Shown: one piece after another, positions 1 through 5,777 of the stretch
Position numbering within the stretch: the first letter of the stretch is position 1
Layout: every line of letters begins with the position of its first letter
DNA from: Planctomycetota bacterium
Lineage (GTDB): Bacteria; Planctomycetota; Planctomycetia; Pirellulales; Pirellulaceae
Reading direction: 5' to 3'
DNA: 6,978 bases
NCBI GenBank assembly: GCA_019347795.1
Contig: JAHWKS010000285.1
Span: forward strand, 1 to 6,978
Translations under genes and position numbers: made by a program
The notes under the pieces: generated by a model
The model's database searches: none
What the model was told of the DNA's origin: nothing
What the model saw: only the letters and a program-made list of their open reading frames with translations

Positions 1-405
1 AGCATCTCGATCAACCTTACCGAGAACACGGAGTTCAACGGGCCGCTGATGCTGATTCCCGGCTCGCACCGCGTCTACGTGCAGTGCCCCGGGGGCACGC
101 CCGACGAGCACTACCGCCAATCGCTCCGCAAGCAGGAGTACGGCGTGCCGTCGCGGGAGTCGCTCGCGCAGCTCATCGAGCGAGGCGGCGGGATCGCCGC
201 CCCCAAAGGCGAGCCCGGCTCAGCCACCATGTTCGACTGCAACACAATGCACGGCTCGGTGGGGAACCTCAGCCCCTACCCCCGCACCAACCTCTTCCTC
301 GTCTACAACAGCATCGAGAACGGCCTGGAGGATCCCTTCGGCGGCGCCCGCCCCCGCCCCGAGTTCCTGGCCGAACGCGAGACGATCGCCGTCGGTGATT
401 TGTAG
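1..405 (+). CDS. ectD: Ectoine hydroxylase (EctD-type dioxygenase), C-terminal part
   Basis: This is the C-terminal 134 residues of a non-heme Fe(II)/2-oxoglutarate dioxygenase; the reading frame is open from base 1 and ends at TAG 403-405. EctD enzymes convert ectoine to 5-hydroxyectoine in the cytoplasm, an osmotic and thermal protectant. The visible part follows the EctD pattern closely: LTENTEFNGPLMLIPGSH near the left edge, then SLRKQEYGVP, then FDCNTMHGS and SPYPRTN, then VYNSIEN. The His of MHGS (codon 250-252) should be the distal iron ligand, with the Ser two residues later and the Arg of PYPR (codon 283-285) at the spacing of the 2-oxoglutarate-binding Ser and Arg known in EctD. The N-terminal half, including the HxD iron ligands, lies outside the window. 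Whether ectABC lies upstream cannot be seen. The alternative is a more general phytanoyl-CoA dioxygenase-family enzyme, but the motif match favours EctD. Confidence 0.87.
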   Translation, partial: SISINLTENTEFNGPLMLIPGSHRVYVQCPGGTPDEHYRQSLRKQEYGVPSRESLAQLIERGGGIAAPKGEPGSATMFDCNTMHGSVGNLSPYPRTNLFLVYNSIENGLEDPFGGARPRPEFLAERETIAVGDL

Positions 406-451
406 TCCGCTGCGGAGCGGGCGATCACACACAAGAGTTCGCACAGAAGGC

Positions 452-514
452 AACAGAGGGAACAGAGAATGAAGAACAAAATGCAACGCTGCTCATACTC
501 CGTTTCCTCTTGTT
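452..514. repeat. Left cluster of AACAGAG / CGTTTCCTC units
   Basis: AACAGAG occurs twice with a 9-nt period (452-458, 461-467), followed by CGTTTCCTCTTGTT at 501-514. The latter matches 879-892 at 13 of 14 positions. Together with the right-hand cluster this looks like two decayed copies of one intergenic repeat family. The copies are short and degenerate, so this is a weak repeat call. Confidence 0.45.
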
Positions 515-758
515 AAACAGTCAAAGATGAGAGAGGACCTACGGATGGCCGACCCACGGGTTTCTCCGGGTGAACCAAACAGATCCTGCCAGTCCATCGA
601 ACGTGGTGAACGAAGAATTCCATAGTCTCGATTGGCGTCCGTCGGGCCGCGGCTCGCGCGGCATCTTCGCGCCCGAGGCCGAAGAAGCCGTCGCCGCAAA
701 GATCCGCAAAGCGGCGAATCGGGCGGGACGGTAAACTCCGATCGCCTGGGCACGGACG

Positions 759-796
759 AAAATCACGACGATTTTCCTGCCGACCATATTCCTGCC
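759..796. repeat. Small inverted repeat plus paired TTCCTGCC units
   Basis: AAAATC (759-764) and GATTTT (770-775) form a 6-bp inverted repeat around ACGAC. It is followed at once by TTCCTGCC at 774-781 and again at 789-796, a 15-nt period. The compact arrangement suggests a degenerate intergenic element, but the pieces are short enough that chance cannot be excluded. Confidence 0.35.
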
Positions 797-854
797 TTAT
801 TTCAAGAGTCGAATAGCCCAAGTGTCTCGAAGCGAAGGGACATTGGGCAGAGTA

Positions 855-892
855 AACAGAGAAACTCTCTGTTATCTTCGTTTCCTCCTGTT
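855..892. repeat. AACAGAGA hairpin and adjoining CGTTTCCTCCTGTT unit
   Basis: AACAGAGA (855-862) and TCTCTGTT (866-873) form a perfect 8-bp stem with a 3-nt loop. The unit CGTTTCCTCCTGTT follows at 879-892 and is a near copy of 501-514. The hairpin sits downstream of the minus-strand GH15 gene, but on that strand it is not followed by a T-run, so it is not a convincing terminator. Confidence 0.5.
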
Positions 893-893
893 C

Positions 894-932
894 AAAAACT
901 GATTGCCGGCAGTTCGCCTTACTGGTTCCGGC
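894..932 (-). terminator. Weak candidate terminator of the GH15 gene
   Basis: GCCGG (905-909) pairs with CCGGC (928-932) and CAGT (910-913) pairs with ACTG (921-924), with a 7-nt loop and a 3-nt bulge. On the minus strand the stem is followed six bases later by TTTTT (898-894). The GH15 stop codon (919-921) lies in the loop and stem edge. The gap before the T-run and the bulge make this a low-confidence intrinsic terminator. Confidence 0.3.
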
Positions 933-2709
933 GGTCTTCGGCGGGGCCGCCTTTGCGGCTGAGGTTGCGGGCGGTGTTGATCAGGCCGATGTGGGAGAAG
1001 GCCTGCGGGAAGTTGCCTACCAGCCGGCCGGTTTCGGGATCGTACTCTTCGGAAAGCAGCCCCACGTCGTTGCGTAGGGAGAGCAGCCGCTCGAAGACTT
1101 CGCACGCTTCATCGTGCCGGTCCTGCAGCGCGAGGTTGTCCGCCAGCCAAAAGGTGCAGAGCAGGAAGGCGCCTTCGCCGGGAGGCAGGCCGTCCACGTG
1201 GGGGTGCGTGGGGTAGCGATCGAGAAAGTCGTCCCGCATCAGCCGCTTGCAGATGTAATCCACCGTGCCGATCATCCGCGGATCGGTGGCTTCGATAAAG
1301 CCGACCAACGGGAGCATCAGCAGGCTGGCGTCGGGGCCCTGCGAGCCGTAGTGCTGGACGAAGGAGTTCAGCTTGGGGTCGAAGCCTTCGCGGCAGACCT
1401 CGTCGTGAATCTCGCTTCGCAGCCGGCGCCACTTCTCCAAGTCGCCGCTCAGTCCGAAGTCTTCGACCGCTTTCACGGCGCGGTCGAACCCCACCCACGC
1501 CATGACCTTGGAATGGGTGAAGTCCCGTTTCGGGCCGCGCACCTCCCAGATGCCCTCGTCGGGTTTGCGCCAGTCGGTTTCCAGGAACTGCATGATGCCG
1601 CGTTGGATCCGCCAGGCGTTCTCGCTCGGCTCCAGCCCGGTGCGGCGGGCCAGGTGGAGGGCGTCCATCACCTCGCCGTAGACATCGAGCTGGTGTTGCC
1701 GGTATGCGGCGTTGCCGATCCGCACCGGCGCCGAGTTCTCGTAGCCGGGAAGCCACTCCAGCTCCAGCTCCGTGAGCCGCCGCTCCCCCGCCAGGCCGTA
1801 CATGATCTGCAGTTCCGACGGGCTGCCGGCCACGGCGTTGATCAGCCACTCCCGCCAGTCGCGGGCTTCGTCGATGTAGCCGCCGGAGATCAGCGAGTAG
1901 AGCGTGTAGGTGGCGTCTCGCAGCCAGCAGTAGCGATAGTCCCAATTCCGCACGCCCCCCAATCGCTCCGGAAGCGAGGTGGTGGCCGCCGCACAGATGC
2001 CGCCCGTCGGGGCGTAGGTGAGCGCCTTGAGCGTGATGAGCGAGCGCAGCACGGCCTCCCGCCACTGGCCGTCGTACGTGCAGCGGTCCGACCACTCCCG
2101 CCACGTGGCCTCGGTTTCGCGAAGGCTGTCCTCGGCCTTCTTCTCAGGCGGCTCGTCCTCATGGGTGCGGGTCCAGGTCAGCACGAACTCTTTCCGCTCG
2201 CCCTCGGCGACGGTGAAGTCGGCCACGGTGTGCAGGTCCTCGCCCCGCATCTCCACGTCGCTGCGGCAGTAGACCGTGTCCGGCCCCGCCGTGGCGCGAA
2301 TGCCCTTGGGCGTATGCCGCACCCAGGGGACGATCGAGCCATAGTCGAAGCGAATCACCAGCTCCATCCGCATCGGGACCTTGCCGCGCTTCCCTTCCAC
2401 AATCCGCACGACATCGGGCGCCGCGGTGCGGATCGGCATGAAGTCGATGACCGTCACCGCGCCGTCGTCGGTTTCAAACTCGGTTTCCAGGATCAAAGTT
2501 CCGTCGCGATACCGCCGACTTACCCGGCGCACTTCGCCCTCGGGGGCGATCCGCCATCGCCCGTGCTCCGGCGTCCCCAAGAGCGCCGCAAAGCACGCCG
2601 GCGAATCGAACCGCGGAAAGCAGAGCCAGTCCAGCGAGCCGTCCTTCGCCACCAGCCCCGCCGTCTGGCAGTCGCCGATCAATGCGTAATCTTCAATGCG
2701 GGCGGCCAC
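919..2709 (-). CDS. Glycoside hydrolase family 15 (glucoamylase/trehalase type)
   Basis: A 596-residue protein from the GTG at 2709, typical of bacterial GH15 enzymes, which release glucose from alpha-glucans or split trehalose by inversion. From this start, residues 4-15 (RIEDYALIGDCQ) and KDGSLDWLCFPRFDSP are the N-terminal beta-sandwich signature. NWDYRYCWLRDATYTLY (from about 255) opens the (alpha/alpha)6 barrel. The Glu of GIWEVRGP (about 389) is the predicted general acid, and the Glu of PPGEGAFLLC (about 512) the predicted general base. NFPQAFSHIGLIN near the C-terminus is also typical. No signal peptide is evident, so the protein is probably cytoplasmic. The frame is open to an ATG at 2877, but that extension would overlap the upstream gene by 98 bp and its 56 residues look unlike the family. 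The GTG has GAAGG eight bases upstream and puts the family signature at the N-terminus. Substrate (trehalose, maltooligosaccharide or starch) cannot be settled from sequence alone. Confidence 0.9.
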   Translation of the reverse strand: MAARIEDYALIGDCQTAGLVAKDGSLDWLCFPRFDSPACFAALLGTPEHGRWRIAPEGEVRRVSRRYRDGTLILETEFETDDGAVTVIDFMPIRTAAPDVVRIVEGKRGKVPMRMELVIRFDYGSIVPWVRHTPKGIRATAGPDTVYCRSDVEMRGEDLHTVADFTVAEGERKEFVLTWTRTHEDEPPEKKAEDSLRETEATWREWSDRCTYDGQWREAVLRSLITLKALTYAPTGGICAAATTSLPERLGGVRNWDYRYCWLRDATYTLYSLISGGYIDEARDWREWLINAVAGSPSELQIMYGLAGERRLTELELEWLPGYENSAPVRIGNAAYRQHQLDVYGEVMDALHLARRTGLEPSENAWRIQRGIMQFLETDWRKPDEGIWEVRGPKRDFTHSKVMAWVGFDRAVKAVEDFGLSGDLEKWRRLRSEIHDEVCREGFDPKLNSFVQHYGSQGPDASLLMLPLVGFIEATDPRMIGTVDYICKRLMRDDFLDRYPTHPHVDGLPPGEGAFLLCTFWLADNLALQDRHDEACEVFERLLSLRNDVGLLSEEYDPETGRLVGNFPQAFSHIGLINTARNLSRKGGPAEDRRNQ

Positions 2710-2717
2710 GGGGAATA

Positions 2718-2722
2718 CCTTC
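2718..2722 (-). promoter_or_regulatory. Ribosome-binding site that decides the GH15 start
   Basis: GAAGG on the minus strand, with an 8-nt spacer to the GTG at 2709-2707. It supports the shorter start, which lies in the 70-bp gap after the DUF1553 gene and does not overlap that gene. Confidence 0.5.
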
Positions 2723-2779
2723 GAGAAAACGATGTGACGAGGAACGGTGCAAGTTTCACGCCACGCACGCCCAACTCGG

Positions 2780-4948
2780 TCAGTCGATAAACGACATCTC
2801 GCTGGCGGCCAGCAGGACTTGGGCGTAGGCGCGCCAGCGGTCGGAACCGGCCTCGGCGCCGAGATACTCGACGCCAAGCTGCAATTCTTCGTCGCTCGGC
2901 GGACGGCTGTAAAGAACGCGATAGGCGTAGTCGATCCGCGCCTCGGCGCCGTCCGGCGATTCGCGCTCGATGCGCTCGGCCAGGGCCTCGGCCTGTCGGA
3001 CCATGAAGGGGCTGTTGATCACGAACAGCTTTTGCAGCGGCGTGGTGGTCGTGTTGCGGCGATCGCTGTGGGCGTTGGGATCGGGAAAGTCGAACAGCGA
3101 AAGCATCTCATTCAGATCGAGCCGGCTGATGCGGGCGTAGACCGTGCGCCGCGTCTCCTCCGGATCCTGCGGGTCGATTGACTCCCCGCCGACCGCGCGA
3201 TCCAGCCGCCCGGCGGCCGCCAGCACCGCGTCCCGCCAGCGTTCCACGTCCAATCGTTTCCGGTTCATCCGCCAAAGTAAATGCGGATTGCGGAATGCGG
3301 AATGCGGAATCGATGACACCAATTCCGCATTCAGCATTCCGCATTCCGCATTCGAGCACTGCCGATAAACGCTCGACATCGCCATCTCTCGCACCAGCCG
3401 CTTGATCGACCAGCCCGACTCCATAAAACGCGCCGCAACGTCGTCCAGCAACTCGGGATGCGTGGGAGGCTCGCCCAGCGCGCCGAAGTTGCTCGGCGTG
3501 GCGACCAGCGGCCGGCCGAACATCTGCCCCCAGATGCGGTTCACCAACACGCGGGCGGCGAGCGGGTTCTGCGGATCGACAATCGCCTCGGCCAGCTCCC
3601 GCCGGCCGCTGCCGTCGGTGAACGGCGCCGGCGTCTGCGGCGAGAGGACCTGCAAAAACCGCCGCGGCGCCACCGGACCTTCGTTCTCAACGTTGCCGCG
3701 GAGGAACACCGGCAGATCGTTCACGTCGCCGTCGCGGACGATGTGCATCGCCTCCTCCGGGTCTTTCGCCTGGCCGTCCTTCTCCGTCTTGCAGTCGTCG
3801 CTGAGCGGCCGGTTGAACATCTCGGTCGAGGCGAACACGCCCGCCAGCGAGTAATAGTCCTCGGTCGGCACGGGGTCGAACTTGTGATCGTGGCAGCGGG
3901 CGCAGGCCACCGTCAGCCCCAGCAGTCCGCGAGTGACGGTATCGACCCGATCCTCCCACTCCTCGGCCATCACCTCGCGGGCCCGGCGGCGGTAATACTT
4001 CGGCCCCAGCCCGATGAAGCCCAGCGCCGCCAGGTGCTCCGGCTCATCCATCAGGTCGGCCGCCAACTGCAGGCGGATGAAGCGATCGTACGGCATGTCG
4101 TGATTGAAGGCCGCGATCACCCAATCGCGATAGAAATACGCGTTGGGATAGAACAGCGACTTATCATTGCCGACGATGTGCGCCTGGTCTTCCGCATACC
4201 GCGCCACGTCCAGCCACAGCCGCGCCCAACGTTCGCCGAAGTGGGGCGAGGCGAGCAATCGCTCGACCAGCCGGGCGTAGGCCTCGGGCGAGTCGTCGCT
4301 GACAAACGCTTCGACCTCTTCCGGCATCGGCGGCAGGCCGATCAGATCGAACGAGAGCCGGCGAATGAGCGTCCGCCGATCGGCCGGCGGCGAAGGCTGC
4401 AATCCCTCCGCCTCCAGCCGCGCGAGAATGAAGACGTCGATCGGTTGCCGGACCCATACTTCGTCTTTCACCTGCGGCGCCTCATGCCGCCGCGGCGGTT
4501 GAAACGACCAGAACTCCCGCCCCTGTTCGACATCGGTGGTCGATTGCGATATCGCCGCCGACTTCCCGTCGCGCGGATCGGGGGCGCCCATGCGAATCCA
4601 CGCCTCGAAATCCCGCACCACCTCCTCGGGCAACCGTCCGTCCGGAGGCATCTCATAATCTTCGTAACGAAGCGCCGAAAGCAGACGGCTCTTCTCCGCA
4701 TCGCCGGGCACAACCGCCGTTCCCGAATCGCCCCCTTGGAGCATCCCGTTCCGCGTGTCCAACAACAGCCCCCCCTTAACCTCCTTGGCCGACGCCGCAT
4801 GACACGCATAGCACCGCTCGACCAGCACCGGCCGAATCTTCTTCTCAAAGAACTCGACCCCCGCCGCGTCACCCGGCGCCTCCCCGCCGGCGACGGCGCT
4901 AATCCCCAGCATCCAAGCCGCACAGAAGACGGAGCCGAACCGAACCAT
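2780..4948 (-). CDS. Exported PSCyt1-DUF1549-DUF1553 protein with internal repeat insertion
   Basis: 722 residues from ATG 4948. MVRFGSVFCAAWMLGISAVAGG at the N-terminus is a likely Sec signal peptide. PSCyt1 (planctomycete cytochrome-c-like) follows, with CYACH at 46-50, then a MPPDGRLP segment. DUF1549 follows (about 148-360; DVFILARLEAEGL, RRLSFDLIGLPP, SPHFGERWARLWLDVARYAE), ending in a second CxxCH, CARCHDHKFDP (349-353). DUF1553 follows (about 448-720; ELAEAIVDPQNPLAARVLVNRIW, GRPLVATPSNFG, TPLQKLFVINSPF). The CxxCH motifs suggest c-type heme attachment, but the biochemical role of the family is unproven. A TTG at 4999 could add 17 residues; I prefer the ATG because it starts the signal peptide cleanly. 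Residues about 532-556, between SSVYRQ and LLWRMNRKRL, are encoded by a palindromic heptamer repeat and look foreign; the frame is kept on both sides. The DUF1501 gene that often follows this family is absent; a GH15 gene follows instead. Confidence 0.92.
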   Translation of the reverse strand: MVRFGSVFCAAWMLGISAVAGGEAPGDAAGVEFFEKKIRPVLVERCYACHAASAKEVKGGLLLDTRNGMLQGGDSGTAVVPGDAEKSRLLSALRYEDYEMPPDGRLPEEVVRDFEAWIRMGAPDPRDGKSAAISQSTTDVEQGREFWSFQPPRRHEAPQVKDEVWVRQPIDVFILARLEAEGLQPSPPADRRTLIRRLSFDLIGLPPMPEEVEAFVSDDSPEAYARLVERLLASPHFGERWARLWLDVARYAEDQAHIVGNDKSLFYPNAYFYRDWVIAAFNHDMPYDRFIRLQLAADLMDEPEHLAALGFIGLGPKYYRRRAREVMAEEWEDRVDTVTRGLLGLTVACARCHDHKFDPVPTEDYYSLAGVFASTEMFNRPLSDDCKTEKDGQAKDPEEAMHIVRDGDVNDLPVFLRGNVENEGPVAPRRFLQVLSPQTPAPFTDGSGRRELAEAIVDPQNPLAARVLVNRIWGQMFGRPLVATPSNFGALGEPPTHPELLDDVAARFMESGWSIKRLVREMAMSSVYRQCSNAECGMLNAELVSSIPHSAFRNPHLLWRMNRKRLDVERWRDAVLAAAGRLDRAVGGESIDPQDPEETRRTVYARISRLDLNEMLSLFDFPDPNAHSDRRNTTTTPLQKLFVINSPFMVRQAEALAERIERESPDGAEARIDYAYRVLYSRPPSDEELQLGVEYLGAEAGSDRWRAYAQVLLAASEMSFID
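3279..3353. repeat. Intragenic heptamer hairpin repeat (TGCGGAA units)
   Basis: Left arm 3279-3310 and right arm 3322-3353 are complementary at 29 of 32 positions around an 11-nt loop (3311-3321). Each arm is four tandem heptamers of the type TGCGGAA, with one substitution in the first unit of the left arm and one in the right arm. The element lies wholly inside the DUF1553 coding region and is read in frame as NAECGMLNAEL, a short linker, then IPHSAFRNPH. Because 7 is not a multiple of 3, three units (21 nt) encode a 7-residue protein period (NAECGMR on one strand, HSAFRIP on the other). Such peptide strings recur in translated GC-rich bacterial genomes, to my recollection, which points to a dispersed REP-like repeat and not native DUF1553 sequence. 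No transposase is present in the window. Confidence 0.9.
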
Positions 4949-5071
4949 GGTGTCAACGGTGAAGAAACGGTGGAAAAACCAAGCGCGCGAGAAATCCAAC
5001 GTATCAGAACCCGCCGATCATTGCGAGCGATCGCGGCCCTCTTGACGATCGTTTGCGGGGACGTGCGACGC

Positions 5072-5080
5072 TGCTAAAAT
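5072..5080 (+). promoter_or_regulatory. Extended -10 promoter candidate for tRNA-Ser
   Basis: TGCTAAAAT is an extended -10 (TGnTAAAAT) ending 11 bases before the tRNA. A weak -35 (TTTGCG, 5052-5057) sits 17 bp upstream. A better -35-like TTGACG (5042-5047) is too far away for the same -10 (27 bp). The AT-rich -10 stands out in GC-rich surroundings and is well placed for a short tRNA leader. Confidence 0.4.
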
Positions 5081-5091
5081 TCCAAGACGCC

Positions 5092-5178
5092 GGATGGGTG
5101 GCCGAGTGGTCGAAGGCGGCAGTCTTGAAAACTGCTGATGTCGGAAGGCATCCGGGGGTTCGAATCCCTCCCCATCCG
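5092..5178 (+). tRNA. tRNA-Ser (anticodon TGA)
   Basis: Complete class II cloverleaf of 87 nt. The acceptor stem GGATGGG (5092-5098) pairs perfectly with CCCATCC (5171-5177), with discriminator G5178. The D-arm GCC/GGC pairs 5101-5103 with 5115-5117. The anticodon stem GCAGT/ACTGC spans 5119-5135 with loop CTTGAAA, giving anticodon TGA (5126-5128), which reads UCA codons. The long variable arm GATGTC/GGCATC (5137-5152) with loop GGAA is the serine hallmark. The T-arm has loop TTCGAAT (5159-5165) and a 5-bp stem with one G-T pair. CCA is not encoded, so it must be added after transcription. It is divergent from the DUF1553 gene. Confidence 0.97.
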
Positions 5179-5215
5179 CTTCTGCTGGTGCTGTACGAGC
5201 ATTAGAAAACGCGCG

Positions 5216-5235
5216 GCTTGTACTCCCGCTTGTAC
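5216..5235. repeat. Two GCTTGTAC direct repeats downstream of the tRNA
   Basis: GCTTGTAC occurs at 5216-5223 and 5228-5235, a 12-nt period, in the 110-base gap between the tRNA and the next candidate gene. It could be a chance duplication or a small binding-site pair. No T-rich intrinsic terminator for the tRNA is visible here. Confidence 0.35.
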
Positions 5236-5288
5236 CTCGGTGCGAGAGGAAGCCGCAGAGAGACGAGCAGAAACACGGCGGCCACGAG

Positions 5289-5474
5289 TCACCGCGACCA
5301 GTGACCCCGCACCCACACCCAACGCTGCCGGTCGCGACACCACCGCCAATGACCACGCACCCACACAGTAAAGCCCACCGGCGGATACGGAGGAGGCGGC
5401 TCCAACCGTAAAGGCGGCATCGGCGGACGAGGCGGCTTCGGCGGTCGCTTCTTCGGCGGCGTCTTCTTCCGCAT
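5289..5474 (-). CDS. Small Pro-rich protein with two WxxGHW motifs (hypothetical)
   Basis: 61 residues from ATG 5474 to TGA 5291-5289. The first ten residues are Lys/Arg-rich, residues 6-32 are Pro-rich (PPKPPRPPMPP, PPPPYPP), and the end carries two copies of WVRGHW (38-43 and 54-59) linked by a Trp/Arg segment. This resembles the short WxxGxW repeat found in small bacterial, often cell-envelope, proteins. No function is known to me. No signal peptide and no strong ribosome-binding site are visible, and the frame is open further upstream to 5792, so the start is uncertain. Against it: the Pro-rich half could be a reading of a simple GGC-rich stretch. For it: the repeated Trp motif is hard to get by chance. 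The gene points toward the tRNA on the opposite strand. Confidence 0.5.
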   Translation of the reverse strand: MRKKTPPKKRPPKPPRPPMPPLRLEPPPPYPPVGFTVWVRGHWRWCRDRQRWVWVRGHWSR

Positions 5475-5777
5475 AACGGCCAGCAGGGGACAGACGAACA
5501 GGGACGCAAGGGACGAGAAGGGGCGCACCCTCGTAAAGAAGCTTTGCCGCCTGGGACCGGTTTCTCGCGGTTCTTCTCCGGCCTCTCTGTTGCTCTCCCT
5601 TGGCCTCTCTCCACAGATGGCTCCCAAGGCCGGGCCAGTGGTGCAGAGTGCGACGGAAGCGAAAGGAAGAAGCGGGAGAGGGCTTCTCGCACTTTTGGTT
5701 GCTGGCTGGCGACCGGCAGAGTAGGATGGCGCCTTCCGGAGTGACCGAACCCGCCCTTCGCTCTGATCGGGCGTGCC
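5475..5777. other. Spacer with no recognised gene
   Basis: Frames open on either strand here are rich in Arg, Pro and Ser and carry no motif I recognise. GGCCTCTCT occurs twice (5580-5588, 5602-5610). A possible promoter for the following gene is TTGCTG (5699-5704) and TAGGAT (5722-5727) with a 17-bp spacer, matching consensus at 3 and 4 of 6 positions, so it is weak. No Shine-Dalgarno is evident before the ATG at 5778. Confidence 0.4.

Larger units (their letters stand above)
406..918. other. Repeat-rich non-coding spacer between convergent genes
   Basis: I see no credible gene in these 513 bases. Short open frames exist on both strands, but none has a recognisable motif, and the minus-strand ones terminate inside the repeat-like unit near 513. 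Just after the ectD stop there is a small hairpin (CCGCT 407-411, AGCGG 416-420, 4-nt loop) without a T-run. The spacer is flanked by related short units: AACAGAG at 452-458 and 461-467 on the left, and AACAGAG 855-861 with inverted CTCTGTT 867-873 on the right. CGTTTCCTC-type units lie at 501-514 and 879-892. Similar acagagg/tttcctcc-rich spacers are, to my recollection, common between planctomycete genes; that point is family knowledge and not checked here. Confidence 0.6.

Noticed and set aside
493..821. Overlapping minus-strand frames in the ectD-GH15 spacer
   Set aside because: No motif, no ribosome-binding site, and their ends lie in repeat-like sequence; best treated as non-coding.
1114..2790. 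558-residue plus-strand frame opposite GH15
   Set aside because: It is a shadow of the GH15 gene, whose motifs and catalytic residues are clear on the minus strand.
5027..5034. GCGATCGC palindrome (HIP1-like octamer)
   Set aside because: A single copy in GC-rich DNA can occur by chance, and the gene content does not suggest a cyanobacterium.
3458..5077. 539-residue plus-strand frame opposite the DUF1549/DUF1553 gene
   Set aside because: High-GC shadow frame with His/Arg/Pro-rich composition and no domain; the minus strand carries the recognised family.
5179..5288. tRNA 3' flank as an integration site of a mobile element
   Set aside because: No direct repeat of the tRNA 3' end and no integrase are visible in the window.
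5074..5364. Minus-strand frame giving GRDSNPRMPSDISS and similar
   Set aside because: It is the reverse reading of the tRNA-Ser gene, a well-known source of false proteins. The part beyond the tRNA (EVQAGVQAARF) made me think of an integrase remnant, but it has no catalytic motif.
5389..5475. Gly-rich plus-strand reading opposite the WxxGHW protein
   Set aside because: It has no start codon in frame and lacks any motif outside the GGC-rich run.
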